Assembly (NCBI GenBank): GCA_001953115.1
Contig: LSSL01002406.1
Location: 1-39,118, forward strand
Direction of reading: 5' to 3'
From: Smittium mucronatum
Taxonomy: Eukaryota > Kickxellomycota > Harpellomycetes > Harpellales > Legeriomycetaceae
DNA: 39,118 bases
Shown here: in pieces, positions 11,393 to 21,032 of the stretch
Layout of the letters: every line of letters starts with the position of its first letter
Position numbering within the stretch: position 1 is the stretch's first letter
Notes under the pieces: model-generated
The model's input: the letters and a program-made list of their open reading frames with translations, nothing else
Databases searched by the model: none
Told to the model about the DNA's origin: nothing
Translations under genes and position numbers: made by a program

Positions 11393-12017
11393 CTCTAAGA
11401 GTGAAATACCTTGCCATGGTTTAGGAGGTTAAAGTGTACTTTTCGAAGTACGCTAAACTAAAATTTCACACAGCGTTGTTCCATTCTTGGTTGAGAGTAG
11501 TGGAGACAGCGCATAGCGATTCAGAGAACAGCGATTTCAGAGATAGGACATCTCGAACCAGGATGAACCGATCGGTTAGTACAGCTGAGACATAGTCTAG
11601 TGCAAAATTTCAGCGTTAAACGGTTAGACGGATCTCAGCTTCTAACAGCTATTTGTAGTAAAGCCATGTCGATCAAATCCATGTTTGGACATGAGCCTAA
11701 CTCTATTATTCCTGTTAGAAGTATGCTCTGACTAGGAGCTCAATAGCTTCAATGGACTATTTTTCATTGACAAAAAGTTTGAATCTTTACTGTAAGTAAC
11801 CTCAGTCATAAACCTAGTTGAATCAATGCCAGAGGGGTCTTTTGGTTGGTACATTGCACCTTTTTCCTGTAGGTATGCAGCCCGTAGTCTTGCAGAGGAG
11901 CTTATTGTAGTTAGTATAATAGTCTTTTCTATACAACTTATTCTTTTTTCTTCATATTATTTTAGTATAGTTTTTAATGACGCTATCTACAATAAAATTC
12001 CGTGTTACAAAAAAAAA
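11393..12017 (+). mobile_element. Complete long non-coding retroelement (~625 bp), copy 2
   Basis: The element lies between exact 11-bp direct repeats and ends in poly(A) after ACAATAAAATTCCGTGTTAC, the marks of target-primed retroposition. Base composition is clearly less AT-rich than the flanks. It holds no credible ORF and many potential RNA stems: AGTGTACTT/AAGTACGCT closed by a TTCG tetraloop (11433–11454), CTTCTAACAG/CTGTTAGAAG (11639–11648 with 11712–11721) and TCAATGGAC/TTTCATTGA (11749–11770). Its last 350 bp match the copy at 1–365, and its tail matches copies at 14253–14300 and 39060–39118. I find no clear tRNA-type A/B boxes, so the transcribing polymerase is unknown. It may be a large SINE, or the 3' region of a LINE carried alone; the full-length TSD favours an autonomous-length SINE-like unit. 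Confidence 0.85.
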
Positions 12018-12028
12018 ATGGGTTGGAG
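12018..12028. repeat. 3' target-site duplication of retroelement copy 2
   Basis: Exact repeat of ATGGGTTGGAG at 11382–11392, beginning at the last A of the poly(A) tract. Confidence 0.88.
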
Positions 12029-14075
12029 TTAAAATTTTGGTAATAGCCCCAAACAATTTACTTGTGATATATTAACTAAAATCCGTTTTCGAAAAGGTAC
12101 AAAAAGAAAATTGTTAAGGATCATAAAAAAATACTATCATGATTTAATATATAATTAAACTTTATCGATGTTATCTGCGAACGAAAATCATTGATAAAAA
12201 AGAGTTATATTTTATTATTGTATTACCCGCTTTTCACTTCTTGAAATCGTGTTTATATGGGTTCTCCAGCCCAATTCTCTCTAATAAAAAAAATAAAGAG
12301 CATGTCCGATGCAAATAATGCTATTTCAGCTATTCATCTTTATATAACTGTGAACATGGGCTAAAGCCAATACTAACACATCATTCCTCTCGATTTTTAC
12401 TAACCATTTTGTTTTTTAAGAAGCTCCAAAAGCAACAACCTATTTAAATTCGCGTAATCATCACTGCAGTAACTCGACAAATTTTATAAGCTTGCCCTTA
12501 TCAAAAAATAAGAAAATGCGTTTCAATAATCCTTTTTATGGGTTTCTTTATAATATTAGGATTAATAGAAAAATCCTCATAACAACTTGACAAGAACAAC
12601 CCACATTGAAAAAAAATGGTAGTAAAAACAAATTGAAATTGATTCATTTAACCCAAATTAAGTAAATTCGAATCAAACTGTTTTTCTAAAAACAAAAAAT
12701 TGAGTTTTACTTCAAATTAAGTAAAAAAGATCAAAATATTTGCAAATTGGCGAATATTAAATCAAAAAATGAAAAGATTTTGATTTAACAATGAAAAATG
12801 AGCAATAATGTCTATTAAATTTTAATGAACACAGGATTTCTTATTATCCAAGTAAATTTATCCCCGAAGCATTTATCAGATTCTGATCCTCATCAGATAG
12901 ATATGCTTCATTGTACACAAACAAAAACTTTCGACGTAATAAATCCTATTATTTTTTAGATTATTTAATATTTAAACTGACTATAAATTAGTCATTAAAA
13001 TGCTTGGATATTATGGGATTTTTCGATTTTATTTAGATCGTCATAAACGAGACATTCTATTCGTCTGCTATAGCTAAATTTAAAAAAAATGAGCGAAAAG
13101 GTTTAAAAGCTTATATAATTGAACCAGATACTCAATATTTGGTTTTTTCTTTTGAGTTTGATACATTTTTTTATTTATTCTGAGTAAAAAAATTGTCTAT
13201 GTGTACCTAAATTGGTGGTTTTAAATTAATCTGATGCTAAATTAATGCTTGATTTTAAAAACAGGGGCTGATTCAATACAAAAACTTTGATTTGGTTTTG
13301 GTTTTTTTTTTTGACTTTTTAATCATAAAATATATATATCAATATAAAATTTATTGGTCTATCATTTAGGGGGGAAGTGATGCGTTAGGATTGCGAAATT
13401 TAAGGATTAAATATATCAGAAATAAAAGGAATGTTTAAATAAAATAGTGTATTATTTTTACATCAATTGTAAAATATTATTATCAATAACTTTTCTCTTT
13501 TTTTAAAAAATGTATATAGTTTTCACTATAAATTTTTTTGTGGTGAGATTTTGCTAGTGATAGAAACAATAGTCCCATTAATCGCGCTATATTATTATTT
13601 TGATTTAGAGTAACAATATTATTTCCAAATATTTAATATATTTTTTAGTTGTAATAAAATATAATTAATATTTTTAATAATCTAAACAAGTATTTATTTT
13701 TTTTATTCTGGAAATTATATTTGAATCCGACAAAAGCTATCTATATATATAGCCGTTTCAAAAAAAAGGTTTTTGGAATTATAAATTTTCCTTGGAAATT
13801 GGATTTTTTTAATAAAAAAGATGCAACTCAAAGTATATAAAAATGTTTTTGGATTTAAAGTATTAAATATTAAAACCTAAATTATTACTTGAAACCATAA
13901 ATACACTTCATATTCTATTTCAAATGAAATATCAGATATATCAAACAAAACTAGACAGCAAACTTGTCGCCTATTATAAATGGTTTTTGGTGATATAATG
14001 CTAAAATAACTTGAAAAATGTACCAAAATATTGATAATGAAGTTATCTAATAATTCGAGTTTATTTTAAGGTCGA
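12029..14075. other. Gene-free AT-rich DNA
   Basis: About 2 kb with stops in all frames. Apart from a G6 run near 13369–13374 and homopolymer A/T tracts, I see nothing. Confidence 0.6.
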
Positions 14076-14237
14076 ATAAATTTAGGGTTAATCGCAAAAA
14101 ATAGACATGATTTTGAAAGTAATTGCGAAAATAGGCGTGACGAGCATATTTTCCCAAATCGGACAGATTAATTTGGCCAGAAATATTTTCAACCAATAAA
14201 CCTTAAGATAACACCATGAGCCTTTAAATTTATATTA

Positions 14238-14252
14238 TGGCCAAATCGTAAT
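14238..14252. repeat. Target-site duplication of the tRNA-Cys retroposon (tail side)
   Basis: TGGCCAAATCGTAAT here repeats as TGGCCAAATCTTAAT at 14379–14393, with one mismatch in 15. The empty site in the right arm of the inverted repeat has a single copy (ATTACGATTTGGCGA on the + strand near 16327–16341). Confidence 0.88.
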
Positions 14253-14378
14253 TTTTTTTGTATCGCGGAATTTTATTGTAAGATGACGTCTAAAAAAGAA
14301 ATCTAAGGACCGACCGTGGATTGAACACGGGACCATCAGATCTGCAATCGGAAGCTCTACCGCTGAGCTATCGATCCG
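14253..14378 (-). mobile_element. Chimeric retroposon: tRNA-Cys head joined to shared retroelement 3' tail
   Basis: Read on the minus strand, a 71-nt tRNA-Cys-like sequence is followed by TTAGATTTCTTTTTT, then GACGTCATCTTACAATAAAA, TTCCGCGATAC and eight A's. The part after the T-run matches the 3' ends of the long elements at 1–365, 11393–12017 and 39060–39118. The 15-bp TSD and poly(A) show retroposition. The related right arm of the host inverted repeat lacks the insert. It could be a true SINE family or a one-off pre-tRNA/tail chimera; one copy cannot decide. Confidence 0.87.
14307..14377 (-). tRNA. tRNA-Cys(GCA)-like sequence, head of the retroposon
   Basis: Folds as a tRNA: 7-bp acceptor GGATCGA/TCGGTCC (one G-U), D arm GCTC/GAGC, anticodon stem TCCGA/TCTGA with loop TTGCAGA (anticodon GCA, Cys), and T arm CCGTG/CACGG with loop TTCAATC. 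The anticodon stem has a C·T mismatch (29:41) and the T loop has A where G is usual in the B box. It is followed by a T6 run that could end Pol III transcription. TSDs around it show that it arrived by retroposition, so I consider it a retro-tRNA that may or may not be functional. No CCA is encoded. Confidence 0.8.
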
Positions 14379-14393
14379 TGGCCAAATCTTAAT
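14379..14393. repeat. Target-site duplication of the tRNA-Cys retroposon (tRNA side)
   Basis: Second copy of the 15-bp repeat found at 14238–14252, directly beside the tRNA 5' end. Confidence 0.88.
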
Positions 14394-15904
14394 AACACAA
14401 ATAAATACATTACTATTAACTGGACCAAAATCATAGAATCGAAATAATATCTAAATGCCCCGCATAATGAATAGTAGAAGCAACTTGAGCTTTAAACTGC
14501 GATTAAATTATAATAAAGGATACTAACAAAGCTATGCGGATCAGTTTGTATAGCCCAAAATGCATGAAAGATAAACTACTAGCATTTTAAACTTTTTAAA
14601 TAAACAAATTTTAAGAAAGGATTAAAAGTAAAAATAATGTATATAACGGAATCACATTTAGAAGAAAACACAAATGGCTTTGAATCCAAGTTAAAGAAAG
14701 TGCTTAAATTTTATTGTATTATCTAATTTTATCAATATTAATATATACATATCCTAGTTTATAACCGAACACATAATGAGCTATATTTTCCAAATAATAA
14801 ATTACATTCTAGATTTTCCAAACAGAAAAGCAAAAAAAAAAATTATATAACTTAATTTTAATTCAAGCTCTCAAAGTGATTTTTTAAAAAAAAAAGGAAC
14901 TCAAAGCGCCCAAGAATCACTTATGATCTCACTAAAAACAAGCAAGAAACGCTGATTACACAAAATTTTAAATACATACTCCGATTATAAAAACGAAACA
15001 GCTGATAGTAATTATAATTATCCATATATATATTTACTGAGATGAGTGTGGTTATTTTAAAGTTTGATATAGTAAATTACCGAGTTTACTGTATAGTATT
15101 CTACTAATTTTGGCACTTTTTAAAATAATTTTAGTATCATCCATAACATAGAGCAATTGTCAGCTAGAACTAATGACTTGGCTATTGAATAAATAATGTC
15201 GACATTCAATATTGATTTTTCGCTTTCTTAATATTTATTTGATAATGATTGATAATAAAAATGCTTAATTTAAACTCATTAAAAGTCTTTAAATAAATCT
15301 TAGGAATATTTTATATCGCAATAATTATAAAAAGATAAATGGCCAAGTTTGCCCTGATATGATTTTAGAAATGATGCTTTTAGAGCTCTTTGGTTTAACA
15401 TATTTAGTATGACAAAAGAATCTAATTGTCAACATCAAAAATAAATTTTTCTTTTGTAAATATTCAATTACGGCATAAAAGAGAAGCTTAACGGTCTTTT
15501 TTACTTTAAATAAAGTTTTTATTTATATAATAGCATTGTAGGTATCGATTAAATTGCTATTAAGTGAGTATTAATTATTCATCTGTAACAACAATTTGAA
15601 AGAATCTATAATGGATACAAATAACTTGATTATACAACTTATTTAAAAAACAAAAATTCTTATAAAAAAAGTCAATAATGGTTGAAAACTCCCCAAATAA
15701 AATTATTCTGGGTTGTGCTTATCAATATGTATTTTGATATTAAATACCAATCTAAAAAACATTTATTTGTACTGAGAATTTAGCTTCGCGATGAGCTGAT
15801 TTTCTAATATTTATAATAGTAGTGGTATATTATGGAGAAAATTTTCAGAAAATCCAGTAATTTTTTCTTCGAAATCGTAGCTATTGTGTTGACATTTTGG
15901 GGAA

Positions 15905-16461
15905 GTATTTTTTTTTAATTATTTGGGGAACATAGCTCACTATGGGATAATTTATAAACTAGGAAAATTTTCTATCAATATATTTATAGTTAGATAATAT
16001 AATAAAAGTTAAGCACTTACTTTAATTTGGAATTGAAGCTATTTATCTTTCTTTTAATTCAGATTCCTTTATTTAAATTGGATTTTTACTTTTAACCCTT
16101 TCTTTAAATTTGTTTATTCGGAGAGTTTAAAATGCTACTTAGTTTATCTTTCATGCATTTTGGGCGATACAAACTGATCCGCATAGCTTTGCTAGTATCC
16201 TTTATTATAATTTAATCGCAGTTTAAAGCTCAAGTTGCTTCTACTATTCATTATGCGGGGCATTTAGATATTATTTCGATTCTGTGATTTTGGTCCAGTT
16301 AATAGTAAGGTATTTATTTGTGACATTACGATTTGGCGATAATATAAATTTAAAGGCTCATGGTGTTATCTTAAGGTTTATTTGATGAAAAGATTTCTGG
16401 CCAAATTAATCTGTCCGATTTGGGAAAATATGCTTGTCACGTCTATTTTTGCAACTAACCC
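15905..16461 (-). repeat. Right arm of inverted-repeat element 1 (carries the empty site)
   Basis: Reverse complement of 14085–14812 without the retroposon. A ~155-bp stretch (about 16140–16300) differs from the left arm at only about three positions by eye. Terminal GTCTATTTTTGC at 16441–16452, then AACTAACCC. Confidence 0.85.
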
Positions 16462-19400
16462 ATAAATTATATAAATGTATATTAATAAATCGATTAAAAT
16501 CCTATATCCTTGTAATGAAGCTATCGATTTAAAATATCATATCAAAAGAAAATAGCCTATAAGTATCAATTAGTTAAATTCCCATTTATCTATGTTTCAC
16601 ATAGATGACTATTAATGAAATTTAGCTTTATCTACTTTCCATGTTAACACTTTTTTGGACTTGTGTTTTTCAATAATTTTATTCCTTGATCCCTTATTAA
16701 TTTTTGTATTATTAAAAAAACAGTTCATTTCAGAACCTGAAAACTTTAAAACCCCTCAATATAGGAAAATTTGGATATTTTTTCAAAAATAAAATATCTG
16801 ATATTTTATACGCTTTTTTATATTCAAAATATTTTAAAAAATTGAAAATTGCTTATCCAATTTATTTTGAATTATTACCAATGTAAGTTTTTTCTATTAT
16901 TTTAGCTATATTATAATTCTTGAGATTTTTTAAAAAGACAATAATAAATAATTATAAATAAAATAAAAACGGGTAATCGGATAATCTTAACATTCAAAAA
17001 GGAACTCAAAATTCAAAATTTTCTCTAATATAATTTGAAACACTTTAAATAATCAGATTAAACCCCCTTTTGAAATATAGATAAATTATAATTTATAAGA
17101 AATGATAAAAACAATATCGAGTTCATCAATTAGGGATATATTAAACACAAATATTGGGCGTTTTTTAAGGCTTATTCAATAAGTAACTTTTTTTTATAAG
17201 AAAATTTCATATTTATTTTTCTCTTATATAGATACAGACGAAATATCAAAAAAAAAATTTATATTCTTCTTTTTATTTGGAAAATTTAAAATTTTTTAAA
17301 TAATCTTATTTTTTTAAAAAAATAAAATAAAAACTGATTAAAACTGATCTACAAAATTTATAACAAGTTTGTAAAAAACACCAGTTATTTTCTTAATTTT
17401 TATCTAAATATTTTGGCATGGGAAAAAATTAAAGATAATATTCATAATAAAAAATATCGATATTAATTTAATTTTATACAATTTTGGTACTACTAAACAT
17501 GGTTTAATTGTGAAAAAAATATTATTGTCGTATATAACAATCAACTATAGCTGATTTATATAATTATAGTGAAATCAAAAATATTGTGGCGCATTTATTA
17601 GAATTTTAAACAATATATATATTAAATCGGAGAATTTATCATATAAAATTATCAAATCTTTTATTAATTAATTTTTTTATGTTGAGGTTTAAAATAGTTT
17701 TATTAGTAAAAATTAATGTTATTTTTTAATATTAACTCTTTTTAAAATTATTATTTGAGTCTATAAATCGTTTAATTGTGATAACATGAGCTATTTTTAT
17801 TTCTCTGGTAATATTCAATTTTATTTTTTTATTTTTTTATGATTATTATTGATTGGTAAAATCGTATTTTAATATTCCTTTTCCCTCCTAACATCATATA
17901 GTTTCTAAATCACACCTCATCATTCTTTAGTTACTCAGCTTAATCCCTTCTAACAAATATTTGAGCCATTTTAATAAATTTCTTGAATATTCTTGCTATA
18001 ATATTTTGAGGGGTTTTTTTTCATTAAAAAATTTTGCAATTAAGATTAAACTCAAATCATATTTAAAATAAATCAACAAAGGCTCATAATTATAAAATAG
18101 AAGTAAAAATACTGGTATTATTAAAATAGTAGCAATTTATTTTCAAATAATTTAGCTTAGTTATTATTGAAATATCTTCTTCTCTATTTAAGTTTTTTTT
18201 AACCAAAAATACCTTTAAAAAACCCTCAAATCCATAGATTTTTTACTGTTTATTAAGGTTGGGCATAATTATCTATTGCTTATTACTCAGTTTTTATACT
18301 TTTTTAAACTAAGAAATTTTATTATATTGTTTTCAAAGATAAAAATAACTGTATAATCATCTTTTTAGATAAAAAATATTATAATTCAATATAATGGAGA
18401 ATAATTTATATATATGTAAATGTTTTTAAGTATCTAGAAAAAATATTTTAGGGGGTCTGTACAGGAATTAGATCAGATAATTTGCTTGTTTAACTCAATC
18501 TCAATTTTTTGCAAAGTATGATGATGAATTATGCGAAACTGATTGTTATTTTTTCCCAAAGTTTGTTTAATTGAACTGGGTGAATTTTGAAAACTTTCAT
18601 AAATAGAAAATTATTTTATAAGTGATAACATATATTACTTTTAATCCTTTATTTTTCGTGCTGCTATATTTTGAAAAACTAATTTTTATAATTTTATCGT
18701 TTAATATTTAAAAATTAAAATTGGGTGGGGGGAGTAGAGGTTTTTTGAAGCTTTTTTTTATTTTTTTTAAATTTTAAAAATTATAATAATCATGATTAAT
18801 ATAACTTTTGTAACTATATTATGAACCTAAAATTTTAAAATAAATGAGTACTACTAAAAAACTTAATCATATATAAATGATGTATTTAATATACGAAATA
18901 TCCTTCTTTTCTTTAAAATCAGTCATTGAGAAGTTATGGTAAAAATAAATCAAAGCTTTAATAAGAAAAAATCTACTAAGATCTGTAAAAAATTTGGATT
19001 GATTCGAATTTTTATTTTTGGATTAAACATAAAAATTATAATAATCGAAACTTCGCGCCAAGAATTTAAATATATAATAAATGGATAGTTCTTTAAAATC
19101 ACTGTTTTAAAATAAGTAAAGACAGATATATAGCTACTTAAAGACAATTTATTTTTTAATATCGTAGAGTTAATTTTTATTTTTCAATTGTTTAATTATT
19201 TTGAATTTTACCGAGATTAATCTAAAACTAAACCAATTTTTGAATTTCATTAAAGCTTTTGACTATTTTCACCATTTAACGATTAATTAAGTCAAATCAA
19301 TTGATCTCTTAAGCGCCTTAAATATATTTCATTTATTATACAAATTTCAAAAGTTGATGTTAAAGAAATTGATTTGAATAATTTATCTAAAACCCGCTTT

Positions 19401-21011
19401 TTTATAAGCTTTTTATATTTTTTTTTCTAGCTGATAATAGAAAAAATATTAATAAATTAGCTTTTATGACCAAAATAAATTTATGAAAATAATATTTTCT
19501 GATTGAGAATTATTTTTTTGGGGATTATATTTATCTCATCTTTGATATCGAGTTGATTTATTTTTATAAGATCTTAAACATTTGCTTTTTTGTGTTTACC
19601 ATTAATTTCATATTAAAAAGAACTCTGTGATAAAAATAAAAAAACTAAAAATATTAATTTTTTTTAACTGTCCACCCTACTAAGATTTTAATGCTGTATT
19701 ATTATTATTTTTGATATATTATTCAAAAAAATTATCAATTATATCTTATATAAATACTTTTTATGTTCAAACTTAATAACATCTTTTTTTATCCACAAAG
19801 TACACATTTTATGTCTAAGGTTATTTTAATATAAGTAAATAAAGGGGGGAATTTTTCAAAAAAGATTAAAAAATATTTTCAAATGGCCACTTTATCATAA
19901 ATATATGTAAAATATAAAGTGGATTTATCTATTTATAGCATTAATAGGAAATATTAGCAAAAATAATCTAACAATATTTAATTTATTATAGAAGATCAGC
20001 AAATATGATACAAATGAATGACATTATTTTTCGAAATTCAAAATTTATCTGAAAAAAGGCTGATTTTTTTTTTTAATAAAGTTAAGGGGAAAATAAAAAA
20101 ATATTATAATAGTCCGATATAATTTGTTTATTTGAATTATATAGTTTTTTCTTAATTTAATCCTATTTATTCATAAAAATTGTATCACAATAAAAATACT
20201 ATAAATATTATAATAAAGGTTAAAATAATAAAATATGAGGAAATAATACTATATTGGCATTTAATAATTTCCATTATCAGCTAAAAAATAAAGAAAATAC
20301 ATTCTAAAACCACAATAAATATAACCAAAAAATATAAATTATTAAAAAAAACCATAATTTTCATCAACATAAACAAAAAAATCATTATAAAAATATTTAT
20401 GTTGAATGTAAATTCGATGCTTAATATCACATTTAATTCTTGTATAAATTTGGTCTTAATGATTTAATTTTGATACCACATAATTTTTAGCCAAATTTTT
20501 ATTGGGTTTATTTCAAAAAATTGGGGGTTCAAAATAAAAGTAAAATCGTAAAAAAAAAATTTATTTATAAAACATATTTTCATGGAAGTATATTAATTGA
20601 TAAAAAAATATATACAGATATAATAATGAAATTTATTTTCATAAAGATTTAAGCTAAGAAAATTTCGGCATATATATATTAATTATTATAGAAATATAAA
20701 AATAATTGTGCAAAAACTGTAAAAAATTATCCGAATAATATATTACACTTCTTATCTAAATAAATAATAAAGTGATTTTAATTTTTTAATTTTATATAAT
20801 TTATTCCAATCTCTAAATTTGCTAAATTAAATCACTATAACTTTCCTTTGATGGTTTAAAATGTCACCTCATAATAAATAATAGGGTTATTCTTTTATTC
20901 TTTTATTTTTAAATAAAAAAAAATATTATAAAGTTAAATTAAGTTTAAAAACCAAACCATTTTCCTAAATATTATAGTAGGAGCGCATTAAATTTTATTA
21001 TAAAACAGAAT

Positions 21012-21032
21012 TATATATATATATATATATAT
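21012..21032. repeat. (TA)n microsatellite
   Basis: About ten uninterrupted TA units. Confidence 0.9.

Larger units (their letters stand above)
14085..14812 (+). repeat. Left arm of inverted-repeat element 1
   Basis: The reverse complement matches 15905–16461. Without the 126-bp retroposon and one copy of its 15-bp TSD the arm is about 590 bp. Long matching blocks include ATGCCCCGCATAATGAATAG and CTATGCGGATCAGTTTGTAT. The extreme left end holds two successive copies of the terminal motif (14085–14106 and about 14119–14139). Confidence 0.85.
14083..16461. mobile_element. Long inverted-repeat (fold-back) element 1, non-coding
   Basis: Two arms in opposite orientation enclose a ~1.1-kb unique centre. 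The outer ends read GGGTTAATCGCAAAAAATAGAC (left, 14085) and, on the reverse strand, GGGTTAGTTGCAAAAATAGAC (right, ending 16461). ATAAATT occurs immediately outside both ends (14076–14082 and 16462–16468), a possible 7-bp target-site duplication. The outer ~450 bp of the arms are nearly identical; the inner ~200 bp are clearly more diverged. No ORF of note lies inside, so the element would depend on a transposase encoded elsewhere. The superfamily cannot be assigned from the ends alone; TAGGG-like ends with 7–8 bp duplications would fit a hAT-type element. The left arm carries a later retroposon insertion. Confidence 0.75.

Noticed and set aside
11574..11582. GGTTAGTAC in retroelement copy 2, similar to part of the 5S rRNA internal promoter
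   Set aside because: Only nine bases match and the rest of the 5S A/C boxes is absent, so a 5S-derived head is not supported.
14307..14377. Ordinary chromosomal tRNA-Cys gene
   Set aside because: It is bounded by target-site duplications, has a poly(A) tail segment attached, is missing from the sister arm and has a stem mismatch. I keep it as a retroposed copy, without excluding that it is transcribed.
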